From: JAAYDK01 sp964543935
GTDB lineage: Bacteria; Spirochaetota; Spirochaetia; Sphaerochaetales; Sphaerochaetaceae
DNA length: 61,487 bases
Reading direction: 5' to 3'
Assembly: GCA_964543935.1 (NCBI GenBank)
Contig: CAZJAK010000005.1
Coordinates: 1 to 61,487 of the forward strand
Positions 17,288 through 24,202 of this stretch are shown one piece after another. The notes below the pieces were generated by a model. The model worked only from the letters and a program-made list of their open reading frames with translations, was not told the origin of the DNA and ran no database searches. Positions within the stretch are counted from its first letter, which is position 1. Every line of letters begins with the position of its first letter. The position numbers were made by a program, and so were the translations under genes.

Positions 17288-18892
17288 ATGCGGATTGCGT
17301 CGTTTCGTCCGATTGTCTGCATGTTCCTCGTGTTGGCGTCCATGACCCCCCTCGTGGCCAAAGGGACACAAGAAGGGCCTCGACAGCCGGTGCGGCCTGG
17401 TTTGGATGCCTCCAAGCACTTCGTCATTGCTTTGGAACAATCGGAAGACCCCATCTCTTACCATCCGCACATGGCTTCCGATGCCGACTCGTTGCTGGTC
17501 CTCAGCGGTTTGTATGAAGGGTTGTTCAGCCACGACCCGGTCACCGCAGAACCGATTCTGGCCATGGCCTCCTCGGTCAAGACAAGTGCAGACAACCTCA
17601 CATGGACTATCAAGCTGCGCGACTCATTGGCCTTCTCCAACGGAGATCCCATCATCGCCCAGACCTTTGTGGACTCGTGGTTGTGGTTGCTCTCGTTATC
17701 CCGTCAAGGAAATGTGGCATCGATGGCTTCGTTGCTCGATGCCGTTGTCGGAGCCAATGATTACCGCCTCAAACAGGGGGACGCCAAGGGTGTCGGCTTT
17801 ACAGCAGTCGGCCGTGACACGTTGATCATCACGTTGCAGACTCCCGCACCGTATCTACCCGGAGTGTTGGCATTGCCGGCTTTCGCCCCCATCCATCCCA
17901 GCGAGCGCAACATCGCCAATTCCAACCACATTATCGACAAAATCGTGCCTGGCCCGTATCGGTTAGCACCTAGTGAACAAGACAACATCCTGTTGGAGAA
18001 GAATCCTTGGTATTACGATTACGAAAGCGTTGCCAGCGATTACATCACCTTCATCAGGAATCAAGATGCCCAAAAGCGGGCCGATTCCTACGCTCAAGGA
18101 AACATCGATTGGTCCACGGCATACATCCCACTCCAAGCAGTGACCGACCGGAGGGACCTCCGCCTGGCCGCCCAATATGCCAGTGCCTTTTTCTATTTCA
18201 GCGCCGCTGACGGACCGTATGCCGAACCGTTGGTGCGCCAAGCGTTGGCGAGCCTTATCCCATGGCGGGACCTGCGTGCTGAAAGCGGACAGCTATTCCT
18301 CACCGACCGGTTGGTACCGTTCGATGAACAACAAGAATCGGGACAGCCAGCGGCTTTGAACGAATCAGCCTACGCCCTGCTGGAACGAGCCGGCTATCCG
18401 CGAGGAGCAGGTCTGCCAGTACTCACCATGGCGATTCACCGAGGCACACAGATTGAGCAAACCGCCCATCGCATCGCCGACATCTGGAGCGAAGCATTGG
18501 GCCTTACCGTCGTGCTCGATGTGGTGCCGTTGGGAGTGTATTCGCACGACCCGAGCCAATCGCCTTACGATTTTGCCTTCATCACATGGATCGGGGATTT
18601 CATGGACCCGTTTGCCTTCTTGCATCTATGGTCGGGCGACAGCAGTTATAACCTAGGCAACCTAGTCGATCCTGTCTTCGACTCCTTGGTGCGGCAAGCC
18701 ATGTCAGCTAGCGACGAGAACACCCATCTACAGCTGTACAGGGAAGCTGAGCGTCGTTTGCTGGATAGCGCTGCGGTGATCCCCATGCATCACGGCATTT
18801 CGAGCAATTACGTGGCGACCGAGCGGGTCAGCGGCTGGTACGCCAACCTATTGGACATCCACCCCCTCAAGAATCTGGGAGCTTCCCGATAG
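17288..18892 (+). CDS. Peptide/oligopeptide ABC transporter substrate-binding protein (OppA-like)
   Basis: The 534-residue protein begins with a basic-hydrophobic signal sequence (RIASFRPIVCMFLVLASM) and shows the SBP_bac_5 layout: LVLSGLYEGLFSHDPVTAEP, LTWTIKLRDSLAFSNGDPI, YLPGVLALPAFAPIHPSE and a C-terminal DFMDPFAFLHLWSGDSSYN. These proteins deliver oligopeptides or other solutes to an Opp/Dpp permease. No permease or ATPase genes are beside it, so it is an orphan component. No clear lipobox is visible. The start at 17288 follows a promoter by 6 bases. It converges on malQ with 7 bases between stops. Confidence 0.87.
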   Translation: MRIASFRPIVCMFLVLASMTPLVAKGTQEGPRQPVRPGLDASKHFVIALEQSEDPISYHPHMASDADSLLVLSGLYEGLFSHDPVTAEPILAMASSVKTSADNLTWTIKLRDSLAFSNGDPIIAQTFVDSWLWLLSLSRQGNVASMASLLDAVVGANDYRLKQGDAKGVGFTAVGRDTLIITLQTPAPYLPGVLALPAFAPIHPSERNIANSNHIIDKIVPGPYRLAPSEQDNILLEKNPWYYDYESVASDYITFIRNQDAQKRADSYAQGNIDWSTAYIPLQAVTDRRDLRLAAQYASAFFYFSAADGPYAEPLVRQALASLIPWRDLRAESGQLFLTDRLVPFDEQQESGQPAALNESAYALLERAGYPRGAGLPVLTMAIHRGTQIEQTAHRIADIWSEALGLTVVLDVVPLGVYSHDPSQSPYDFAFITWIGDFMDPFAFLHLWSGDSSYNLGNLVDPVFDSLVRQAMSASDENTHLQLYREAERRLLDSAAVIPMHHGISSNYVATERVSGWYANLLDIHPLKNLGASR

Positions 18893-18899
18893 TACTCAG

Positions 18900-20426
18900 T
18901 CACCGATTGGAAGAACGACCGAACAAGGACACCAAATCGGCGATCGATGCAGCGACTGCGCTGTTCACATCACTGTGTTTGACCCGCCACGACCAGTTGT
19001 GGTCCCCGCATGTACCCGGGGTGTTCATCCTTGACTCGCTCCCTGATTGCAAGAAGTCCTGCATCGGAATGATAGCATAACGTGCATGCGATGCCAAAAC
19101 CGCCCGGACCAGATGCCAAACCACTGCTTCGTCGGGACAGGCCAAATACCGTCTGACAGCATCTTTGGTTTCTCCATCGAGGCTAGCGTACCAGCCTTTG
19201 GTCGTGTCGTTGTCGTGCGTTCCGGAATAGGCGACGACATCGTAGGCGTAGTTATGGGGCAGATAGACGTTGTCGGCATCAAAGCGCCCATGTTTGTCGA
19301 CATTGAAGCCGAATTGTGCCACTTTCATGCCTGGAAAACCATTCGAGTCCCGCAACTGCTCGACTGCATCGGTGATGACCCCGAGATCCTCGGCGAAGAC
19401 GGGCAACGTACCGAATTTCTCACGCAACACGGCAAAGAGCTTCTCTCCAGGAGCGGGCACCCATGAGCCGTGTTCAGCGGTCAACTCTTTGGCCGGAACC
19501 TCCCAATAGGCTTCGAACCCCCTGAAATGGTCGATGCGCACCATGTCGGTCAATGCGAAAGCACGTTCCATCCGCCTGACCCACCACGAGAAACCATCAC
19601 GTTCGAGCGCTTCCCAATCATAGACCGGATTGCCCCACAATTGGCCGGTGGCACTGAAGGCATCCGGGGGGACTCCCGACAAAGCGGTTGAATTGCCTTG
19701 GGCATCCATCTTCAGATACTTCCGGTTGCACCAAGCATCGACGCTGTCGTGGGCGACAAAAATAGGGATGTCGCCCACGATGGCGACCCCACGTTCGTTG
19801 GCATGGTGGCGGACGGCCTGCCACTGGCGCTCAAAGAAGAACTGCAACACGCGGTAGCTTTCGACCTCGTTTGCCAAACTCCTGGTCCAAGTTGCCAGCG
19901 CTGTCTTGGTGCGGCGTGCCAAGCCTTTGTCCCAGACCTGATGCCAGCGGGTGTCCCCGTAATGATCGCACAAGGCGGCATACAGCGCATAATCGTCCAA
20001 CCAAGCGGCTTGTTTTTCACAAAATCGGCGGTACTCCACATGAGCTTGAGTCTGTTCAGCCGATAGAAAGTTCTTGGCAGCAGCTTTCAAGAGGGGAAGC
20101 TTGTAGTTGGCGACCTGTTGGAAGTCGACCCGCTCTGCCGGAAATCGGGGGTAAGTGAAGACCTCGGCGAGGTCGACATACCCTTCGGCCGCCAGTTCGT
20201 CGAGGTCGATAAGCAGTTCGTTGCCGGCGAAAGCACTGCGGCTGGCGTACGGTGAATTGCCGAAACCAACCGGGCCGAGGGGGAGGATTTGCCAGATTCC
20301 CACCCGCGCTTCAGCGAGAAAATCGATGAAGGCAAGCGCAGTTGCGCCTAGGTCGCCGATACCGTGCTTGGCGGGCAATGAGGTCGGGTGCAACAGCACT
20401 CCGCAGTGGCGTATTTTTTTGTTCAT
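18900..20426 (-). CDS. malQ: 4-alpha-glucanotransferase (amylomaltase)
   Basis: The 508-residue GH77 protein begins HCGVLLHPTSLPAKHGIGDLG, has LPLGPVGFGNSPYASRSAFAGN, the nucleophile region DMVRIDHFRGFEAYWEVP (catalytic Asp in RIDHFRG), the acid/base Glu in FAEDLGVIT and the SGTHDNDTTKGWY motif. It disproportionates maltodextrins and releases glucose in the cytoplasm. I start at the ATG at 20426, where homology begins; the longer frame to 20462 overlaps the carD promoter. No Shine-Dalgarno is seen, and TATATT stands 6 bases before the ATG. Divergent from carD and convergent with the OppA-like gene. Confidence 0.95.
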   Translation of the reverse strand: MNKKIRHCGVLLHPTSLPAKHGIGDLGATALAFIDFLAEARVGIWQILPLGPVGFGNSPYASRSAFAGNELLIDLDELAAEGYVDLAEVFTYPRFPAERVDFQQVANYKLPLLKAAAKNFLSAEQTQAHVEYRRFCEKQAAWLDDYALYAALCDHYGDTRWHQVWDKGLARRTKTALATWTRSLANEVESYRVLQFFFERQWQAVRHHANERGVAIVGDIPIFVAHDSVDAWCNRKYLKMDAQGNSTALSGVPPDAFSATGQLWGNPVYDWEALERDGFSWWVRRMERAFALTDMVRIDHFRGFEAYWEVPAKELTAEHGSWVPAPGEKLFAVLREKFGTLPVFAEDLGVITDAVEQLRDSNGFPGMKVAQFGFNVDKHGRFDADNVYLPHNYAYDVVAYSGTHDNDTTKGWYASLDGETKDAVRRYLACPDEAVVWHLVRAVLASHARYAIIPMQDFLQSGSESRMNTPGTCGDHNWSWRVKHSDVNSAVAASIADLVSLFGRSSNR

Positions 20427-20432
20427 TGTAAA

Positions 20433-20438
20433 AATATA
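20433..20438 (-). promoter_or_regulatory. Candidate -10 of malQ, possibly leaderless
   Basis: On the minus strand TATATT (20433-20438) ends 6 bases before the malQ ATG. The -35 match (TGGTCA, 20456-20461, 17-base spacer) is weak, so the call rests mostly on position and the absence of a Shine-Dalgarno. Confidence 0.35.
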
Positions 20439-20464
20439 GCGTAAAAATGGTAGTTTGACCACTC

Positions 20465-20493
20465 TTGTTGGAGCGCTCGATTTGAGCTATAAT
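20465..20493 (+). promoter_or_regulatory. carD promoter, probably leaderless
   Basis: TTGTTG (20465-20470), a 17-base spacer and a perfect TATAAT (20488-20493) end 6 bases before the ATG at 20500. The predicted first transcribed base is the A of that ATG. Confidence 0.65.
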
Positions 20494-20499
20494 AGTGTT

Positions 20500-21024
20500 A
20501 TGGATTGTACAGGAAAACCGATTCTTTTCTCCCTCGGCGAACATGTAGTCTACCCATTGCAAGGGGTAGGGATCATCAGGAAAATCGAGGAGAGAACCCT
20601 CCGGGGAAACACTGTCATGTACTACGAGATATTCTTGGACATCTCCGACATGACCGTGATGGTTCCTGTGGACAAGGCCGATGAGTTGGGCATCAGGCAG
20701 ATTGTGAAACCGAACGAGGCAACCAAAGCGATTGAAGGCATCTCCAACAAGCTGGAGCAAGTCCCCGTCGATTGGAAAGCCCGTTATCAGATGAATGTAG
20801 ACCTACTCAAACAAGGCTCGATCGCATCCATCGCCAAAGTTGTCCAAATCCTCTACCATCGCAGCAAGATCAAAGAATTGCCGGTGCAAGAGCGAAAATT
20901 ATACGACAGCGCACTGCGCATCCTCATCGATGAATCGTCGTTATCGTTGGGAAAGCCACGGGAAGACCTCGAGGCCTTGATCTTCAGCAAGTTGGAAAAC
21001 GATCCCAAAGAGCGAGGGGCATAG
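20500..21024 (+). CDS. carD: CarD-family transcription regulator
   Basis: The 174-residue protein has the CarD/TRCF RNA-polymerase-interacting domain at the N-terminus (FSLGEHVVYPLQGVGIIRKIEER, YYEIFLDISDMTVMVPVDKADELGIR) and a helical C-terminal domain (VDLLKQGSIASIAKVVQILYHRSKIKELPVQERKLYDSALRILIDE). CarD stabilises the open complex at many housekeeping promoters, including rRNA promoters in actinobacteria. The ATG at 20500 is chosen because a consensus -10 lies 6 bases upstream; a start at 20455 would put the promoter inside the gene. No Shine-Dalgarno is present. Its stop codon overlaps the ispD GTG, the conserved carD-ispD-ispF order. Confidence 0.95.
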   Translation: MDCTGKPILFSLGEHVVYPLQGVGIIRKIEERTLRGNTVMYYEIFLDISDMTVMVPVDKADELGIRQIVKPNEATKAIEGISNKLEQVPVDWKARYQMNVDLLKQGSIASIAKVVQILYHRSKIKELPVQERKLYDSALRILIDESSLSLGKPREDLEALIFSKLENDPKERGA

Positions 21025-21755
21025 TGTCCTTTCCTCCTTTTGCAGCAATCGTGACGGCAGCAGGATCCAGTGAACGGTTTCAGCTTCCCGGTTCAACCAA
21101 ACGGATGAAGAAGGAATTCATGCTCATCGATGACCGCACCGTGTTGTACCATGCAGTCGAACCATTCATTGACATTCCGTCGCTCCAAGCTGTCATCGTC
21201 ACCTACCCGTACGGGTTGCACGACGAGACCGAACTTGCCCTCGACAACCTCATGTTCGCCTACGGCGTACCGATTACCCTAGTCGAAGGGGGCGCCACCC
21301 GTCAGGAGTCGGTGTTGCGGGCTTTGGAACAGCTTGAAAGCCTGCAGACAACCATAGAATATGTCGCGATACACGATGGCGCCCGCCCGTGGGTCGACCA
21401 GCAGACCATCATCGATGCATTGGCGACTGCGACAGTGTTTGGGGGGGCGGTTCCGGCCCTCACCATCCATGACGCAGTCAAACGGATCGATACCAACGGC
21501 TGTCTGAGCGAGCATGTCGACCGCACCAGGATGGTCACAGTCCAAACCCCGCAGGTGTTCGCCTTTCCCCGCATCCTCATGGCCCATCGGCAGGCAGCCG
21601 CCACCAATGGCCGCACCTATGTCGACGACACCGAGGTGTTCACCGACTTTGGCAGCATGGTCGCCGTCTGCCAAGGCTCGTTGGAAAATCGAAAAATCAC
21701 TACCATCGAGGACCTAGCCGGCACCTCGAGCGATATCTCGAAGGAGGGCGCTTGA
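21024..21755 (+). CDS. ispD: 2-C-methyl-D-erythritol 4-phosphate cytidylyltransferase
   Basis: The 243-residue protein has the nucleotidyltransferase start AAIVTAAGSSERF, a lysine-containing KRMKKEFMLIDDRTVLYHAVEPF segment, VEGGATRQESVLRAL, VAIHDGARPWV and TPQVFAFPRI. It makes CDP-methylerythritol in the non-mevalonate isoprenoid pathway. It begins at a GTG overlapping the carD stop and ends in a TGATG overlap with ispF, so the three genes are one translationally coupled unit. A short insertion (PGSTKRMK) after the glycine-rich loop is slightly unusual but seen in some spirochaetes. Confidence 0.93.
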   Translation: MSFPPFAAIVTAAGSSERFQLPGSTKRMKKEFMLIDDRTVLYHAVEPFIDIPSLQAVIVTYPYGLHDETELALDNLMFAYGVPITLVEGGATRQESVLRALEQLESLQTTIEYVAIHDGARPWVDQQTIIDALATATVFGGAVPALTIHDAVKRIDTNGCLSEHVDRTRMVTVQTPQVFAFPRILMAHRQAAATNGRTYVDDTEVFTDFGSMVAVCQGSLENRKITTIEDLAGTSSDISKEGA

Positions 21756-22264
21756 TGATGAGGATCGGGACCGGATGGGACATCCATCGGTTGGGACCCA
21801 ATCGGGCCCTGATGATTGGAGGCGTGGCCATCCCCCACGAGGTGGGGGAAATTGGGCACTCGGATGGGGACGCTTTGATTCACGCCATCATCGACGCCTT
21901 GTTGGGAGCGGCTGCCATGGGGGACATCGGCACACATTTCCCCTCAAGCGACCCGGCCTGGAAAGACATCGCGAGTTTGGAATTATTGTCCAAGACCATG
22001 ACACTGATCAAGGATTACCGCATCGTCAATCTCGACTGTACGGTAATCCTCGAACGCCCGCGCCTGCAACAACACATCGGCACGATCCGCATCTCATTGG
22101 CTGAGGCCTGCTCGCTTCCATTGGAGCGAGTCTCAGTCAAGGCCAAGACTGCCGAGGGATTGCTCGGGGAAGTGGGCCATGGCTTGGCTATCATCGCTCA
22201 AGCCGTGGTATTGATGGAAGAAAGGCACTCCGACGAACTGACTCTTCCCGATCCTTGGGTATGA
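21755..22264 (+). CDS. ispF: 2-C-methyl-D-erythritol 2,4-cyclodiphosphate synthase
   Basis: The 169-residue protein begins MMRIGTGWDIHRLGPNRALM with the metal ligands Asp and His of G-W-D-I-H, continues GHSDGDALIHAIIDALLGAAAMGDIGTHFP, and ends with KAKTAEGLLGEVGHGLAI. Those are the IspF metal-binding and CDP-binding motifs. The ATG at 21755 shares its A with the ispD stop and has AAGGAGG 7 bases upstream; a TTG at 21752 is also in frame but less likely. The gene stops 9 bases before the convergent DUF3883 gene and I see no terminator between them. Confidence 0.96.
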   Translation: MMRIGTGWDIHRLGPNRALMIGGVAIPHEVGEIGHSDGDALIHAIIDALLGAAAMGDIGTHFPSSDPAWKDIASLELLSKTMTLIKDYRIVNLDCTVILERPRLQQHIGTIRISLAEACSLPLERVSVKAKTAEGLLGEVGHGLAIIAQAVVLMEERHSDELTLPDPWV

Positions 22265-22273
22265 GGATCAGGT

Positions 22274-23293
22274 TCAACGAGCGAAACACCGGGCAGCTTT
22301 TTTCTCTTCAATCCTAAGGATCTTACCTTCATCCGAATCCCAACGATAAATGGCGGGATGATAGGAAAAAATTTGAATGCGGCAGGAGTCTTCCAGACAA
22401 TCGGATACAATCGCCAAGCGGTAATCGCGTCGTTTCTCAAGCAAGTTCTTATACTCGTACGGCGACAATTCCACCACCACATCACCGCCAGCAAGGCCTT
22501 TTACACCGATACAGAGCTTTTCACCCTCTTTGGTGGCTTCCAATTCCCAACCGAGAAAATCGGGATCGGTTTGCACAACGACATACCCTGCGGCACGGTA
22601 TTTTTCCATGACCCGCGTCAAAGCCCGTTCGGCGACAAGGGCGGCAGTGTGGAAGGCTGTGCTCTTGCGTTCCGTCACGCTTGCGGTCGGGACGGTCGAC
22701 CGACCCATGGTGGCCAATGAGCGGCCCTGGCTCCTGGCTTGCTTGCAAGCGACGATATAAGCGGTCAGTTGTTCTTTAAAATTCTCGAGGTTTGGATTTT
22801 CGCTGTTGTCGAGGAACCAGACATTGGTCTGGCCTGCCCACCCTTTGCCTTGCGGGATCAAGAAATAACGCTCGTCGCCAGCTAACAAGAATGCATCGCT
22901 GGCTTTGGCCTTCACATAATAGCCATTCGGCTCTTGAGCGCTTTGGAACGACCTGTACACTGTGGCATGCTCGTACCACCCCACCACCACCCTGCCCTTG
23001 GCAGCGATGTTGGGAGCTGTCCAGACCACCAAGACATCGTCGACGCTATCGCCACCATCGGGTGCAATCCTGGCAATGTCCAGTTGTTTGTCGGTGCCGA
23101 CCGGTCCCTTCACGATACCGGACCCGGGTGGCTCGACAAATCCGTACACCATGCCGCCCTGTTCGAGAAAATTGTTCTGCTCATAACCAGAGAGCTTGCT
23201 GAGGCTTTGGATGCCCTTGTACACCACTTGGTCGGTTTCACTCTGGCCGCAATACTTTTCCATCCAGCCGACATTGAGAACCACTAGTCCCAC
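22274..23293 (-). CDS. DUF3883-domain protein with conserved N-terminal module, possible nuclease
   Basis: The 339-residue protein starts at a GTG with AAGGAGG upstream. Residues 1-180 form a module with NVGWMEKYCG, GMVYGFVEPPGSGI, DDVLVVWTAP and VVVGWYEHATVYR. Residues of about 235-320 resemble DUF3883 (YVVVQTDPDFLGWELEATK, CIGVKGLAGGDVVVELSPYEY), a domain related to PD-(D/E)xK nucleases and often attached to restriction or helicase proteins. A D-x(n)-E-x-E...V-K arrangement is present (DPDFLGWELEA, GVKG), compatible with a nuclease core. Function is unknown. It follows a terminator after the ATPase gene, with almost no room for a promoter, so it may be expressed by readthrough. It converges on ispF. 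Confidence 0.7.
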   Translation of the reverse strand: MGLVVLNVGWMEKYCGQSETDQVVYKGIQSLSKLSGYEQNNFLEQGGMVYGFVEPPGSGIVKGPVGTDKQLDIARIAPDGGDSVDDVLVVWTAPNIAAKGRVVVGWYEHATVYRSFQSAQEPNGYYVKAKASDAFLLAGDERYFLIPQGKGWAGQTNVWFLDNSENPNLENFKEQLTAYIVACKQARSQGRSLATMGRSTVPTASVTERKSTAFHTAALVAERALTRVMEKYRAAGYVVVQTDPDFLGWELEATKEGEKLCIGVKGLAGGDVVVELSPYEYKNLLEKRRDYRLAIVSDCLEDSCRIQIFSYHPAIYRWDSDEGKILRIEEKKAARCFAR

Positions 23294-23310
23294 GATGAGC
23301 CTCCTTCATA

Positions 23311-23345
23311 GAGAAAAACATTAGGCCGGATTCATCATCCGGCCT
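23311..23345 (-). terminator. Intrinsic terminator or attenuator between the ATPase and DUF3883 genes
   Basis: On the minus strand AGGCCGGA pairs with TCCGGCCT (23338-23345 and 23323-23330) around a 7-base loop, followed by AATGTTTTTCTC. The DUF3883 Shine-Dalgarno begins a few bases beyond the T run, so readthrough may control that gene. Confidence 0.75.
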
Positions 23346-23362
23346 GTTGTGCAATCACGTCC

Positions 23363-24070
23363 TCAATCCGAGATCAACATCGTTTTAGGATCGAGCGATA
23401 CATGCATCGGCTCGGGATCCATGACGTTGTGGTTTTTCACCAAGGTCATGATAACCTTGTCCATCGACTCGTTGTACTTCAAACCTATGAGGACGTCGAT
23501 GATGTCCTTGTATTTCATGATCGTGTTGGGAACACCATGCTCATCAAACACCACATCGGGGCGCACCGGGGAGACTGAGAACCACACTTCAAGGCGCATG
23601 TCCATCGCGAACTGCTTGATCTTGCGCACATCGTCCTCGGAAGCGACCGTGAGTTTATAGCCGTCGAACATCACCGCATCGGCTTCGAACGAGCCTTGCC
23701 GGATAAGTGTCTCGAGACTCGACAAGACTTTGTCGACCGAGACGTTCTCTTGACTAAAATTCATGACGACCCGATTGGCCAAGATGCCGTTGTAGACTGT
23801 TGCCGCATCCGATAACGATTTCCCCTCCGATATTTGCCTGAAGACTTCTTTATACCAGTTGATCACATGCTCGACATTGCCGGAGAACGAGACATGGATG
23901 ACATGTTCATTGCGGAACAACTTGTCAGTGGAAAGATGGACCAGACAAGCTGTTTTTCCGATTCCGTGCCGCGACACCAATACGCCAAGGTTCCCCCTTC
24001 CAAGCCCTCCGTTCAATGATTGATCGAACGCCCGCAAGGGGCTCAATGCATTCAATTCCTGTATTTCCAT
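23363..24070 (-). CDS. P-loop (RecA/KaiC-like) ATPase of unknown role
   Basis: The 235-residue protein has a Walker A motif (SRHGIGKTACLVHL, GxxxxGKT with His and Ile in the loop) near residue 35, a leading NALSPLRAFDQSLNGGLGRGNLGVLV segment, and a strand-Asp DAVMFDGYKL as the probable Walker B. The overall pattern is that of small RecA/KaiC/DnaB-like ATPases; I recall related proteins annotated only as hypothetical in spirochaetes. Membrane segments are absent. I start at the ATG at 24070, nine bases after GGAGG. It has its own extended -10 promoter after the fusA terminator and is followed by a terminator. No function can be assigned. Confidence 0.65.
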   Translation of the reverse strand: MEIQELNALSPLRAFDQSLNGGLGRGNLGVLVSRHGIGKTACLVHLSTDKLFRNEHVIHVSFSGNVEHVINWYKEVFRQISEGKSLSDAATVYNGILANRVVMNFSQENVSVDKVLSSLETLIRQGSFEADAVMFDGYKLTVASEDDVRKIKQFAMDMRLEVWFSVSPVRPDVVFDEHGVPNTIMKYKDIIDVLIGLKYNESMDKVIMTLVKNHNVMDPEPMHVSLDPKTMLISD

Positions 24071-24103
24071 AATTTGCATCCTCCGCGATGAAGCCGTATG
24101 TAA

Positions 24104-24112
24104 AGTATACCA
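24104..24112 (-). promoter_or_regulatory. Extended -10 promoter of the P-loop ATPase gene
   Basis: On the minus strand TGGTATACT (24104-24112) lies between the fusA terminator and the gene start, giving a leader of about 25 bases that carries GGAGG. Confidence 0.5.
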
Positions 24113-24131
24113 TGATTTTCCGGTCCGGACA

Positions 24132-24183
24132 GCAAGATAAAACAAAAACAAAAACGGGGAGCCGCTTGGACAGCCTCCCCGTT
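24132..24183 (-). terminator. Rho-independent terminator of fusA
   Basis: On the minus strand AACGGGGAG (24175-24183) pairs with CTCCCCGTT (24153-24161), followed by TTTTGTTTTTGTTTTAT. This is a strong terminator 20 bases after the fusA stop. Confidence 0.9.
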
Positions 24184-24202
24184 GGTAGCGTTGCACTGAC
24201 GC

